Below, piece by piece: positions 1-8,444 of a stretch of 47,219 nucleotides of DNA (its first letter is position 1; every line of letters begins with the position of its first letter). Origin of the DNA: Flavobacterium sp. I-STPP5a (GTDB taxonomy: Bacteria > Bacteroidota > Bacteroidia > Flavobacteriales > Flavobacteriaceae). The translations under genes and the position numbers were made by a program. The notes under the pieces are model-generated. The model ran no database searches and was not told the origin of the DNA. It worked only from the letters and a program-made list of their open reading frames with translations. Location of the stretch: positions 1 to 47,219 of the forward strand of contig NZ_VHLM01000001.1 of the NCBI RefSeq assembly GCF_009764685.1. Reading direction: 5' to 3'.

Positions 1-95
1 AAATGTCGTCGCAGTCTCTCTTCTAAAACCATAGAAGTATACCCTACATAATACTTGTCTTGTGATCTAGAAAAAAGAATGTAAACGTGAAACAT
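1..95 (-). CDS. GIY-YIG nuclease, second copy, cut by window edge
   Basis: The first 31 codons of a small GIY-YIG endonuclease gene begin at the ATG ending at position 95 and run off the window. The DNA is identical to the start of the complete gene at 226-471, 376 bp away. The visible protein has the VYIL start of the fold and the YYVGYT motif, the YIG half of the GIY-YIG signature. It sits directly downstream of a tRNA-like fragment and hairpin, as the complete copy sits downstream of tRNA-Pro. Whether this copy is intact cannot be seen. Confidence 0.75.
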   Translation of the reverse strand, partial: MFHVYILFSRSQDKYYVGYTSMVLEERLRRH

Positions 96-109
96 AATTT
101 TTTTTATAT

Positions 110-141
110 AAAAAAAAGCCGAACGATCTCGTTCGGCTTTT
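110..141 (-). terminator. Hairpin terminator, copy 1
   Basis: A 13-bp perfect stem (AAAAGCCGAACGA and its complement) with a tiny loop is followed on the minus strand by a run of T. It lies between the tRNA-like fragment and the left GIY-YIG gene and is identical to the hairpin at 486-517. Confidence 0.7.
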
Positions 142-143
142 GT

Positions 144-225
144 CGGGGTGGCAGTGTTTATTCCGAAAACGGAAATTCGAACCTGCGGCCTTCCCGATTT
201 GCAATCGGGACGCGATAACTGCTAC
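144..225 (-). pseudogene. Chimeric tRNA-like fragment (Cys-type anticodon arm, Pro-type 3' end)
   Basis: Read on the minus strand, this holds part of a D-arm, an anticodon arm with stem CCCGA/TCGGG and loop TTGCAAA (anticodon GCA, cysteine), then a T-loop TTCGAAT and a 3' acceptor end identical to that of the neighbouring tRNA-Pro. The 5' acceptor strand is missing: the fragment starts immediately after the GIY-YIG stop codon. About 20 extra bases containing a small hairpin (TTCCG-TTTT-CGGAA) interrupt the T-arm, so GCAGG has no pairing partner. It cannot fold as a normal tRNA and has no visible promoter of its own. It is either a degraded tRNA-Cys/Pro hybrid or a landing-site remnant. Confidence 0.7.
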
Positions 226-666
<441 letters not shown>

Positions 667-718
667 TTAAAAAAAAGAAGATGAATTCTAGAAAAACTTT
701 TTCTGGATGGGAAAACCA

Positions 719-860
719 AAGCCCAGATGGTAGCGAAAAGCGTTGCGCTAGGTGCATCTTGCTTTTTTTATCCTAAAAGAGCGACTAAAAGAAGCTCCTT
801 TTAGGACAGTAAAAAAGCAGAGGCAACAGCAAGACCTTGTAGCGAACAGCTGGAATAGCT
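719..860. repeat. Large imperfect hairpin, probable dispersed Flavobacterium repeat
   Basis: A strong imperfect hairpin pairs about 759-782 with about 793-820 (TCCTAAAA pairs TTTTAGGA, and a T-rich tract pairs an A-rich tract). It is bounded by AGCCCAGATGGTAGCG on the left and TAGCGAACAGCTGGAATAGC on the right. From memory, similar AGCCC...TAGCG...GGAATAGCT boxes with a variable central hairpin occur between genes in many Flavobacterium genomes; I could not check this here. No protein is convincing. Apart from this element, the tRNA promoter and the parA upstream bases, I see nothing else in 594-996. Confidence 0.6.
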
Positions 861-996
861 TTTAAATGAAAAAATTAAACTAAAATTTTAAACACAAGTA
901 AAATCATTCAAATTGTGGTTTCACGATTGTTAACAAAATAGATTTTCAAAAACCATAAATAATCGTATTTTTACGGTTCAAAATTTAGAAAAACAA

Positions 997-1764
997 ATGG
1001 GCAAAATCATCGCGATTGCTAATCAAAAAGGAGGAGTTGGCAAAACTACAACATCAGTTAATCTTGCAGCTGCATTAGGTGTATTAGAAAAAAAGGTTCT
1101 ACTTATTGATGCTGATCCTCAAGCTAATGCATCATCAGGACTTGGAATTGATGTTGAATCAGTAGAAATAGGGACGTATCAAATATTAGAGCACAGCCAT
1201 ACTCCGCAAGAAGCAGTTATTAAATGCTCTGCTCCCAATGTTGACGTTATTCCATCTCACATTGACCTTGTTGCTATAGAAATAGAACTAGTTGATAAAG
1301 AAAACAGAGAATACATGCTTAAAAAAGCATTGGCCAATGTAAAAGATGAATACGATTTCATTATCATTGACTGTGCGCCATCATTAGGATTATTAACTCT
1401 TAATGCTTTAACGGCATCAGACTCTGTAGTTATTCCTATTCAATGCGAATATTTTGCTCTGGAAGGACTGGGTAAATTACTAAATACCATAAAAAGTATT
1501 CAAAAAATACACAATCCGGATTTAGATATTGAAGGACTTTTGTTAACCATGTTTGATTCTCGTTTGCGTTTATCTAACCAAGTTGTTGAAGAAGTTCAAA
1601 AACATTTTAATGACATGGTTTTTGAAACCATCATTCAAAGAAATGTAAAATTGAGTGAAGCGCCTAGTTTTGGCGAAAGCATAATTAATTATGACGCAAC
1701 AAGTAAAGGTGCTGTAAACTACCTTCACCTTGCACAAGAAATCATAAAGAAAAACAGTAAATAA
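997..1764 (+). CDS. parA: ParA family chromosome-partitioning ATPase
   Basis: This ParA/Soj ATPase (255 aa) dimerises on ATP, binds the nucleoid and works with ParB to separate replicated origins. The deviant Walker A motif KGGVGKTT is at residues 11-18, the Walker A' region DADPQANAS is near 39, and the IIDCAPSLG Walker B region is near 123-131. Length and start match the chromosomal Soj family. parB follows after four bases, so the two are co-transcribed. The sequence TATTTTTA at 966-973 is one base off the -7 consensus and could be the promoter. Confidence 0.95.
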   Translation: MGKIIAIANQKGGVGKTTTSVNLAAALGVLEKKVLLIDADPQANASSGLGIDVESVEIGTYQILEHSHTPQEAVIKCSAPNVDVIPSHIDLVAIEIELVDKENREYMLKKALANVKDEYDFIIIDCAPSLGLLTLNALTASDSVVIPIQCEYFALEGLGKLLNTIKSIQKIHNPDLDIEGLLLTMFDSRLRLSNQVVEEVQKHFNDMVFETIIQRNVKLSEAPSFGESIINYDATSKGAVNYLHLAQEIIKKNSK

Positions 1765-1768
1765 TTTT

Positions 1769-2668
1769 ATGGCACAAGCAATTAAAAAACAAGCCTTAGG
1801 AAGAGGATTATCCGCGTTATTGAAAGATCCAGAAAACGATATCAAATCTGTTGATGATAAAAATGCCGATAAGGTTGTTGGGAATATTATTGAGCTTGAA
1901 ATTGCTGCAATCGAAATAAATCCGTTTCAACCCCGAAGTAATTTTAATGAGGAATCATTAAGAGAACTAGCTACTTCTATAAAAGAACTGGGTGTTATAC
2001 AGCCTATTACCGTACGTAAACTAGATTTTAATAAGTTCCAACTTATATCTGGAGAGCGTCGTCTTAGAGCTTCTACACTTGTAGGACTTACTACCGTTCC
2101 TGCTTACATTCGTATTGCAAATGACAATGAATCACTTGTTATGGCACTGGTTGAGAACATTCAACGTCATGACTTAGACCCTATAGAAATTGCCTTGTCT
2201 TATCAAAGATTGATAGATGAAATCCAACTTACACAAGAACAAATGAGTGATCGTGTAGGAAAGAAAAGATCTACTATTGCTAATTATTTACGCTTATTGA
2301 AACTTGATCCTATTATTCAAACAGGAATTAGAGATGGATTCATAAGTATGGGTCATGGTAGAGCCATCATCAATATTGAAAACCAAGATATTCAAGCTGA
2401 TATTTATCAAAAAATTGTTAGCCAAAATTTATCGGTGCGCGATACCGAGGCATTAGTAAAAAATTACCAAGAGAGCCTAAAACCAAAACCTGAAGGAAAG
2501 CCAAAAGCAAATTCGTTTGAGGTTGAGGATGCGCACAAAAACACCTTTACCAATTATTTTGGTACCAAAGTAGACGTGAAAGTTACAGGCGGCGGCAAAG
2601 GTAAAATAACCATTCCTTTTCACTCTGAAGAAGATTTTAAAAGAATCATTAATCTAATAAACGACTAG
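1769..2668 (+). CDS. parB: ParB/Spo0J partition protein
   Basis: ParB (299 aa) is the CTP-dependent parS-binding clamp that partners ParA. The N-terminal region has RGLSALL near residue 13. The CTP-binding ParB/Srx domain shows NPFQPR near 51 and the GERRLRAS motif near 94-101, followed by an HTH region (KKRSTIANYLRLLKL) around 165-180 and a short C-terminal dimerisation segment. Its stop codon overlaps the GTG of the next gene by one base. I found no canonical 16-bp parS site in the window by eye. Confidence 0.95.
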   Translation: MAQAIKKQALGRGLSALLKDPENDIKSVDDKNADKVVGNIIELEIAAIEINPFQPRSNFNEESLRELATSIKELGVIQPITVRKLDFNKFQLISGERRLRASTLVGLTTVPAYIRIANDNESLVMALVENIQRHDLDPIEIALSYQRLIDEIQLTQEQMSDRVGKKRSTIANYLRLLKLDPIIQTGIRDGFISMGHGRAIINIENQDIQADIYQKIVSQNLSVRDTEALVKNYQESLKPKPEGKPKANSFEVEDAHKNTFTNYFGTKVDVKVTGGGKGKITIPFHSEEDFKRIINLIND

Positions 2669-3228
2669 TGTTAAAATCATTTTTCATCATATCCATTCTC
2701 ATGTTAATGAGTTGTGGTTCTGTTTTTGCACAAACCAAAAACAATACTGAACTCATAGCTAAGGATACCTTGAAATCTTCAAATATTGACCCACTTACAC
2801 CTGCAAAAGCTGCTTTTTTTTCGGCCGTATTACCTGGTTTAGGACAAGCTTACAATAAAAAATATTGGAAAATTCCACTTGTATATGGCGCCATCGGTAC
2901 TAGCGTATACTTTTATGTAGACAATAATAAAAAATACAGACAATTTAGAGATGCCTATAAAAGTCGTTTGGAAGGAGTCATAACCGAAGATTCAAAAAGA
3001 TTTGACAACAATAGATTGATTGCTGCGCAAAAATTTTATCAGCGCAATAGAGATTTATCTGCATTAGTAACACTTGCTTTTTACGCTTTAAACATTATTG
3101 ATGCCAATGTTGATGCAGCTTTATTGCAGTTTAATGTTGATGAAAGTTTATCACTACGACCTGCTATTTATCAAAATGATGTAACGTTCAGGACAAATGT
3201 AGGACTAACGATTAGTTATACTTTTTGA
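2668..3228 (+). CDS. DUF5683 domain membrane protein
   Basis: This 186-aa protein begins at a GTG whose G is also the last base of the parB stop (TAGTG), a tight translational coupling. It has an N-terminal signal peptide or membrane segment ending near SVFAQ, then the DUF5683 core: PGLGQAYNKKYWKIP around residues 55-70, a hydrophobic segment (LVYGAIGTSVYFYV), and a tail rich in Tyr and Arg. Its position behind parAB is usual in Flavobacteriia, but its function is unknown. It is presumably an envelope protein. Confidence 0.85.
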   Translation: MLKSFFIISILMLMSCGSVFAQTKNNTELIAKDTLKSSNIDPLTPAKAAFFSAVLPGLGQAYNKKYWKIPLVYGAIGTSVYFYVDNNKKYRQFRDAYKSRLEGVITEDSKRFDNNRLIAAQKFYQRNRDLSALVTLAFYALNIIDANVDAALLQFNVDESLSLRPAIYQNDVTFRTNVGLTISYTF

Positions 3229-3375
3229 AAGATATAATAAATTTGGTTTTTATCAATAAATAATTAAGCCTTCTTGAATTATAAATAATTAGTAATTCAA
3301 TTAAACGAAGTTATTGCCACAAGCAAAAAATAAAATTGTCAAATTTAATTTGGCTTTAAATTATAAAATATTACA

Positions 3376-4077
3376 ATGAAAATTGCATTACTAGGATACG
3401 GAAAAATGGGCCAAGTGATTGAAAAAATTGCTTTGGAACGTGGTCATGAAATCGTATTAAGAAAAGATGAAAAAAGTACTTTTGAAGGACTTTCTACGGC
3501 TGATGTAGCCATTGATTTTAGTGTCCCAACGGCAGCTGTTGAAAATATTTCGACTTGTTTTCATGCTAATGTTCCCGTAATTTCAGGAACCACAGGATGG
3601 CTAGAACATTACAGTTCTATTGAAGCACTTTGCCTTGAAACGAAAGGTGCCTTGATTTCCAGTTCCAATTTCAGTTTAGGAGTAAATATCTTTTTTGAGC
3701 TAAACGAATACCTTGCAAAAATGATGTCAAAATTTGACAGTTACCAAGTAAGCATGGAAGAAATTCACCATACCCAAAAACTAGATGCACCAAGTGGTAC
3801 AGCTATTTCATTAGCAAAAGGAATTATGGAGAATAGTTCATACACAAAATGGACTTTAGACAATCCTAATAAAGGTGAAATACACATTGATGCTAAAAGA
3901 ATAGGAACTGTTCCCGGAACGCACACTGTACAATATGATTCAACAGTTGACAGCATCGAAATAAAACACACGGCACACAACAGAGATGGATTTGCACTTG
4001 GAGCAGTTATTGCAGCAGAATGGATTGTAGGAAAGCAAGGGATTTTCTCTATGAAAGATGTATTAGACCTAAAGTAA
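3376..4077 (+). CDS. dapB: 4-hydroxy-tetrahydrodipicolinate reductase
   Basis: DapB (233 aa) reduces 4-hydroxy-tetrahydrodipicolinate with NAD(P)H in the diaminopimelate/lysine pathway. The Rossmann motif GYGKMG is at residues 7-12, SGTTGW lies near 72, and the substrate-binding/catalytic region EIHHTQKLDAPSGTA is around 130-144. The protein is slightly shorter than the E. coli enzyme, as in other Bacteroidota. It is read in the same direction as parAB and lepB but is set off by a 147-bp AT-rich gap. Confidence 0.95.
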   Translation: MKIALLGYGKMGQVIEKIALERGHEIVLRKDEKSTFEGLSTADVAIDFSVPTAAVENISTCFHANVPVISGTTGWLEHYSSIEALCLETKGALISSSNFSLGVNIFFELNEYLAKMMSKFDSYQVSMEEIHHTQKLDAPSGTAISLAKGIMENSSYTKWTLDNPNKGEIHIDAKRIGTVPGTHTVQYDSTVDSIEIKHTAHNRDGFALGAVIAAEWIVGKQGIFSMKDVLDLK

Positions 4078-4137
4078 AAATAAACATTATTCTCTTTGCG
4101 AAAATGCATCACAATAATTAAACAAAATTAAAAGACT

Positions 4138-5706
4138 ATGACTGTATATCAATGGTTTGTACTTTCCTTACTGGTACAAATAATTCACTTTTTAGGAACT
4201 TGGAAATTATATGAAAGTGCGGGAAGAAAAAAATGGGAAGCAGCTATTCCTGTTTATAACGCAATCGTATTAATGAAAATAATAGGTAGACCTACATGGT
4301 GGACCGTTTTATTATTTATCCCAATAATTAACTTAATCTTATTCCCAGTAATATGGATTGAAACCCTGAGAAGTTTTGGAAAAAGATCTTCTTTAGATAC
4401 TTTTCTAGGAATTGTTACTTTAGGTTTATACATCTACTATATTAATTATACACAAAAATTAAATTACATAGCTGACAGAAGTGTATCGCCTCAGAACAAA
4501 ACAGCCGACACCATAAGCTCTATATTATTTGCAGTGGTGGTAGCAACTCTTGTTCATACTTATGTTATTCAGCCCTTTACAATACCTACATCATCATTAG
4601 AGAAATCATTATTAGTAGGAGACTTTTTGTTTGTAAGTAAGATGAATTATGGCGCAAGAGTACCTATGACAACTGTGGCGTTGCCTATGGTTCACGACTC
4701 CATACCTTTGACGCAAAAAAAATCATATTCTTCATGGCCTTTATTGCCTTACTTGAGATTACCTGGAATTCAAAATATAAAGAGAACTGATATAGTTGTC
4801 TTTAACTGGCCTGCTGACACCGTTTATAAATTTTTTGACACCTCAAAAAGAAGAGCTTACAAACCAATTGATAAAAAATCAAACTACGTAAAAAGATGCG
4901 TAGGGGTGCCAGGCGACAACCTTTCTATTGTTAATGGAGATGTGTATATTGACGGTAAGATCCTTCAATTACCAGAAAGAGCAAAACCTCAATTTTCATA
5001 TAAAATTGCGCTTGATGGAAAAACACCTATTGATCTTGAATATCTTTTTAAAGAATTAGATATTACAGATAGAGCATTTTTTACTAACGAAACTAAGCGA
5101 GACACCATTTACCTTAGTGCTCTAACAGAAGAAGGTGCTCAGGTTTTTAAAAATACTCCCGGCGTAACAGCAGTAGTGAAACAAATTGCCAAAGGCGTTG
5201 ATCAAGCAAATTTTGGCAAAGGCGTTTTTCCTCACCTAAAAAAATGGAATAGTGACAATTACGGACCTATTTATATCCCGGAACAAGGAAAAACTGTTGC
5301 TTTAAATATTGAAAATCTACCTTTCTACAAAACGATTATTGGTGATTACGAGAACAATCAGTTACAAGTAAACGGCACCGAAATTCGTATCAATGGTAAA
5401 ATTGCTAAAGAATACACTTTTAAGCAAAATTACTATTGGATGATGGGAGATAACCGCAACAACTCTGAAGATAGTAGATACTGGGGATTTGTTCCAGAAA
5501 ATCATATTGTAGGTAAACCAATATTTATATGGTTAAGTATAGACCCTAACGGTAAAGGAATTAATAAGATTCGTTGGGAAAGAGTTTTCACAACCGTGAG
5601 TGGTGAAGGACAACCTCAATCCTATTTTCAATTATTCCTAATAGGACTAGTTGTATTTTTCATAGGAGATTATTTTTGGAAAAAAAGAAAAACAAACAAA
5701 GTTTAA
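4138..5706 (+). CDS. lepB: Signal peptidase I with N-terminal membrane domain
   Basis: This is a type I leader peptidase (522 aa) that cleaves signal peptides on the outer face of the inner membrane. Residues 1-110 form a multi-pass DUF5684-like domain, followed by the usual membrane anchor (about 127-145). The catalytic Ser is in PTSSLEKSL (Ser153), the general base Lys in YVKRCVGVPGD (Lys252), and the signature GDNRNNSEDSR lies near residues 440-451. A C-terminal hydrophobic helix follows. About 170 residues separate the two conserved blocks, which makes the protein much larger than the E. coli enzyme; this size is common in Bacteroidota. Confidence 0.93.
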   Translation: MTVYQWFVLSLLVQIIHFLGTWKLYESAGRKKWEAAIPVYNAIVLMKIIGRPTWWTVLLFIPIINLILFPVIWIETLRSFGKRSSLDTFLGIVTLGLYIYYINYTQKLNYIADRSVSPQNKTADTISSILFAVVVATLVHTYVIQPFTIPTSSLEKSLLVGDFLFVSKMNYGARVPMTTVALPMVHDSIPLTQKKSYSSWPLLPYLRLPGIQNIKRTDIVVFNWPADTVYKFFDTSKRRAYKPIDKKSNYVKRCVGVPGDNLSIVNGDVYIDGKILQLPERAKPQFSYKIALDGKTPIDLEYLFKELDITDRAFFTNETKRDTIYLSALTEEGAQVFKNTPGVTAVVKQIAKGVDQANFGKGVFPHLKKWNSDNYGPIYIPEQGKTVALNIENLPFYKTIIGDYENNQLQVNGTEIRINGKIAKEYTFKQNYYWMMGDNRNNSEDSRYWGFVPENHIVGKPIFIWLSIDPNGKGINKIRWERVFTTVSGEGQPQSYFQLFLIGLVVFFIGDYFWKKRKTNKV

Positions 5707-5714
5707 ATAAAAAA

Positions 5715-5752
5715 ACTAGCGTTTAGTAGCACTATAAAAACTAAACGCTAGT
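5715..5752. terminator. Hairpin after lepB, T-tract on the opposite strand
   Basis: A perfect 13-bp inverted repeat (ACTAGCGTTTAGT and its complement) with a 12-base loop begins nine bases after the lepB stop. The poly-A lies on its left, so the T-run follows the hairpin only on the minus strand. On the plus strand it ends in GTATATTAC without a U-tract. Confidence 0.6.
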
Positions 5753-5765
5753 ATATTACAACATC

Positions 5766-6383
5766 ATGAATATTATCATACACCCCACCTATTTCCCTTC
5801 TATAAGTCATTTTGTAGCCATTGCAAAAGCTGAATCAGTACTTTATGAGGTAGAAGATAATTTTCAAAAGCAAACTAACAGAAATAGAACTTACATTTAT
5901 AGTCCAAACGGAATTCAACTTTTGAATATCCCTATAAAACATAGTAAAATAACCCATCAAAAAACAAAAGATATCCGAATAGAAAATGATTTTGATTGGC
6001 AGAAACAGCATTTTAAATCCTTAGAGGCAGCGTACCGAAGCTCTCCTTTTTTTGAGTTTTTTGAAGATGATTTACAACCTATTTTCGAAAAAAAACATGA
6101 TTTTTTGATGGATTTAAACTTTGAAGTTTTGGAATTATTATCCAAGTGTATGCGCATGAAAATGGATTATACAAAAACAACAAGTTATTTACTAGAGACT
6201 GATCCAGAAATTATTTTAGATTACAGGACATTGGTAAACGGTAAAAAAGACCAATCACAATTTGAACCTTACCAACAGGTTTTTGATGACAAGCACGGTT
6301 TCTTGAATAATTTAAGCGTTTTAGATTTACTATTCAATGAAGGTAAGTTTACTTTGGATTATTTGAAAAATCAGACTTTATAA
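5766..6383 (+). CDS. WbqC family protein
   Basis: This 205-aa WbqC-like protein (PF08889 type) starts MNIIIHPTYFPS with the family's typical N-terminal strand and PxYFP motif. WbqC members occur in O-antigen and surface glycan clusters, but also as lone housekeeping-like genes next to lepB in Flavobacteriia, as here. No catalytic motif can be named. It follows lepB by 59 bases that carry a hairpin. Confidence 0.8.
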   Translation: MNIIIHPTYFPSISHFVAIAKAESVLYEVEDNFQKQTNRNRTYIYSPNGIQLLNIPIKHSKITHQKTKDIRIENDFDWQKQHFKSLEAAYRSSPFFEFFEDDLQPIFEKKHDFLMDLNFEVLELLSKCMRMKMDYTKTTSYLLETDPEIILDYRTLVNGKKDQSQFEPYQQVFDDKHGFLNNLSVLDLLFNEGKFTLDYLKNQTL

Positions 6384-6434
6384 TTTTCAGCACAAACATC
6401 ACAAAAAAATAATTCATTTATTACCTAACAAAAT

Positions 6435-7481
6435 CTATTCATAGGATAAACGTGCCATGATAGGAAAATGATCTGAATTTATAAAATTAGAAAAGTTTTC
6501 GAATTTTTTAACCTTCATTCTTTCATCAGCAAAAATATAGTCTATCCTTGCTGGATAATACCTAAACTTATAGGTCTCTCCAAAACCCTTACCGGCTTCT
6601 TCAAAACTGTCTTTCATTTTCCCTTTTATACTTCTATAAACATAAGAAAATGCACTATTATTCATATCACCACAAATGATGACTGGATAAACACACTTTA
6701 ATTTATGCTCTCGAAACTGCTCAGCCTGTTGCTGTTGTTGCTTAAATGCCTTACTGATTCGAATAAACAGTTTTTGAGATTTATTTTGATTGATAGCATC
6801 TATATTTTCATCGATTTCATTTACGTCTGGGGAAATTTTGATAGATTGTAAGTGCATGTTATATACCCTAATAATATCTTTTCCCTTCTTTATATCTGCG
6901 TAAATGACACTATTACTTGATTTAGGAAATATAATATTACCATGATCAATTATAGGAAATTTTGAAAAAATAGCCTGACCCGTTTTGATTTGGTTTCCTT
7001 CGGTAAAAATATAGCGGTGTGGATATACCTTTAAATCTATTCCAGCAGTTGATGAAAACTCTTGAATACACAATATATCAGGGTTTTTTTCATTTATAAA
7101 ATTCAAAATATCCCCTGGTACATCATCACGTTCGATCCATTTAAAAACGTTTAGGAGCCTGACATTGTAGCTCATAATGGTGAAATCTTGTTCTGCTCTA
7201 GGTAATTCAATACTTGAAAATTTATAAAACTTATTTATAAATGTTATCCCTATTAATAATACAATTCCAGAAACAATCAGTTGCTTTTTAAATTGCAAGG
7301 TCCAATACAAAAAAAACAAGGTGTTGAAAACAAAGAACAAAGGCATGAATAAAGTAAGAACTGACAATAATGGGAAAGATTTCGGGGCCAAGAAAGGTAA
7401 ACTATAAGCAATAAAAGTCACCAATGTCAGGACTATATTGAGTAGAAACATACCTTTATTAAACCAAGAAAGATTTCTCAT
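6435..7481 (-). CDS. Membrane-anchored endonuclease/exonuclease/phosphatase family protein
   Basis: This 348-aa protein begins with about three hydrophobic segments (residues 8-90), followed by an EEP-fold domain. The metal-binding motifs are visible: MSYNVRLLN near 104, CIQEFSS near 137, the NMHLQS region near 205, CGDMNN near 270, and the final SDHFPIMARL near 336 with the catalytic Asp-His. The fold includes nucleases and phosphodiesterases, and the substrate cannot be read from the sequence. It is read away from wbqC and is the last gene of the leftward rhomboid/mutL group. Confidence 0.88.
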   Translation of the reverse strand: MRNLSWFNKGMFLLNIVLTLVTFIAYSLPFLAPKSFPLLSVLTLFMPLFFVFNTLFFLYWTLQFKKQLIVSGIVLLIGITFINKFYKFSSIELPRAEQDFTIMSYNVRLLNVFKWIERDDVPGDILNFINEKNPDILCIQEFSSTAGIDLKVYPHRYIFTEGNQIKTGQAIFSKFPIIDHGNIIFPKSSNSVIYADIKKGKDIIRVYNMHLQSIKISPDVNEIDENIDAINQNKSQKLFIRISKAFKQQQQQAEQFREHKLKCVYPVIICGDMNNSAFSYVYRSIKGKMKDSFEEAGKGFGETYKFRYYPARIDYIFADERMKVKKFENFSNFINSDHFPIMARLSYE

Positions 7482-7526
7482 ACTTACACTTTTAAATACT
7501 AGTTAAAATATACAATTAAATTCAGA

Positions 7527-8396
7527 TTATTTTCCTACTTTAAAAAGGAATTCTTTTTCGTTTTGAGATAAACTATCATAACCAGATTGGCTTATTTTAT
7601 CTAATATTTGATCTATTTGCTGCTGATTATTATCTTTTACAACAATTTTAGAAACTGCTTTTGGTACCGGTTTTTGATGCGATTTATACACTTTTGTAAA
7701 AGGTGAAGTCTTCCCTCTTTGGAATCGATTTTGAAAAAAATTGACAAAATCTGTGACTATTTTACTTAAATCAGTACCATTTTCAAGTAATTTAATGAAT
7801 AAAAAACCAAATAAAGCTCCTGCAAGATGTGAAATATGCCCACCCATATTACCGGAACGCAATTGCATTAAATCAATAAACAGAATAACAGCTGTTACGT
7901 GCCAAAGCTTTACGGTTCCAAATATCAACATTCGGAGTTCCATCAATGGATTGTACGTTGCAACTGCAACCAAAATAGCCATTATAGCCGCAGAGGCTCC
8001 AACAATAGGCGCATCTATTGCTAAAATATAAAAAACTAAAACATACACTATTCCAGCAAAAATAGCTCCCAAAACATACAACCCAAACAACTGCTTGCCT
8101 GTAAAATAAGTTGTAAATAATCTACCTGCAAAATTCAAAACTATTAAATTAAAAAGAATATGCATGATTCCAGTATGAAAAAAAGCATAGCTCAAAATAG
8201 TCCAAGGCTGGCTTATAAAAACAGTGGGATTTGATGATAAACTAACATATTGAAGGTAATCTATACTAATACCCATTAAAGATATAAGGGAAAAAACTAA
8301 AAAAGGAATCACAAATAAAGCGATATTCCAAAAAATAAGACGAATAACAATCCCTCCCATTTTGTATTGCAATTTCAAATCATCAATAACATTCAT
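7527..8396 (-). CDS. Rhomboid family intramembrane serine protease (with C-terminal tail)
   Basis: This 289-aa protein has six predicted membrane helices. The catalytic-serine region reads GASAAIMA near residue 133, so Ala follows the Ser where most active rhomboids have Gly. The catalytic-His helix GGHISHLAGALFGF is near 185-198. The HILFNLIVL loop-helix motif is near 79. A soluble basic tail of about 75 residues ends in a helical motif (ILDKISQSGYDSLS). It lies 48 bases downstream of a second rhomboid gene on the same strand. Confidence 0.9.
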   Translation of the reverse strand: MNVIDDLKLQYKMGGIVIRLIFWNIALFVIPFLVFSLISLMGISIDYLQYVSLSSNPTVFISQPWTILSYAFFHTGIMHILFNLIVLNFAGRLFTTYFTGKQLFGLYVLGAIFAGIVYVLVFYILAIDAPIVGASAAIMAILVAVATYNPLMELRMLIFGTVKLWHVTAVILFIDLMQLRSGNMGGHISHLAGALFGFLFIKLLENGTDLSKIVTDFVNFFQNRFQRGKTSPFTKVYKSHQKPVPKAVSKIVVKDNNQQQIDQILDKISQSGYDSLSQNEKEFLFKVGK

Positions 8397-8444
8397 ATAC
8401 CAATTCTTTTGTACCTATTAAAAATATACTCGATTTGTGTTGTA

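Larger units (their letters stand above)
1..154. repeat. Direct repeat, left copy (GIY-YIG start, hairpin, tRNA 3' end)
   Basis: Positions 1-154 are identical base for base to 377-530. The repeat holds the 5' part of the GIY-YIG gene, the hairpin terminator and the last 11 bases of the tRNA-Pro gene (minus-strand 3' end). Identity stops inside the T-arm of the tRNA. The left limit is unknown because the window starts inside the repeat. Confidence 0.95.

Noticed and set aside
144..225. Functional tRNA-Cys
   Set aside because: The acceptor 5' strand is missing and the T-stem cannot pair because of the inserted hairpin.
918..925. GTTTCACG half-site upstream of parA
   Set aside because: Eight bases without the second palindrome half is expected by chance.
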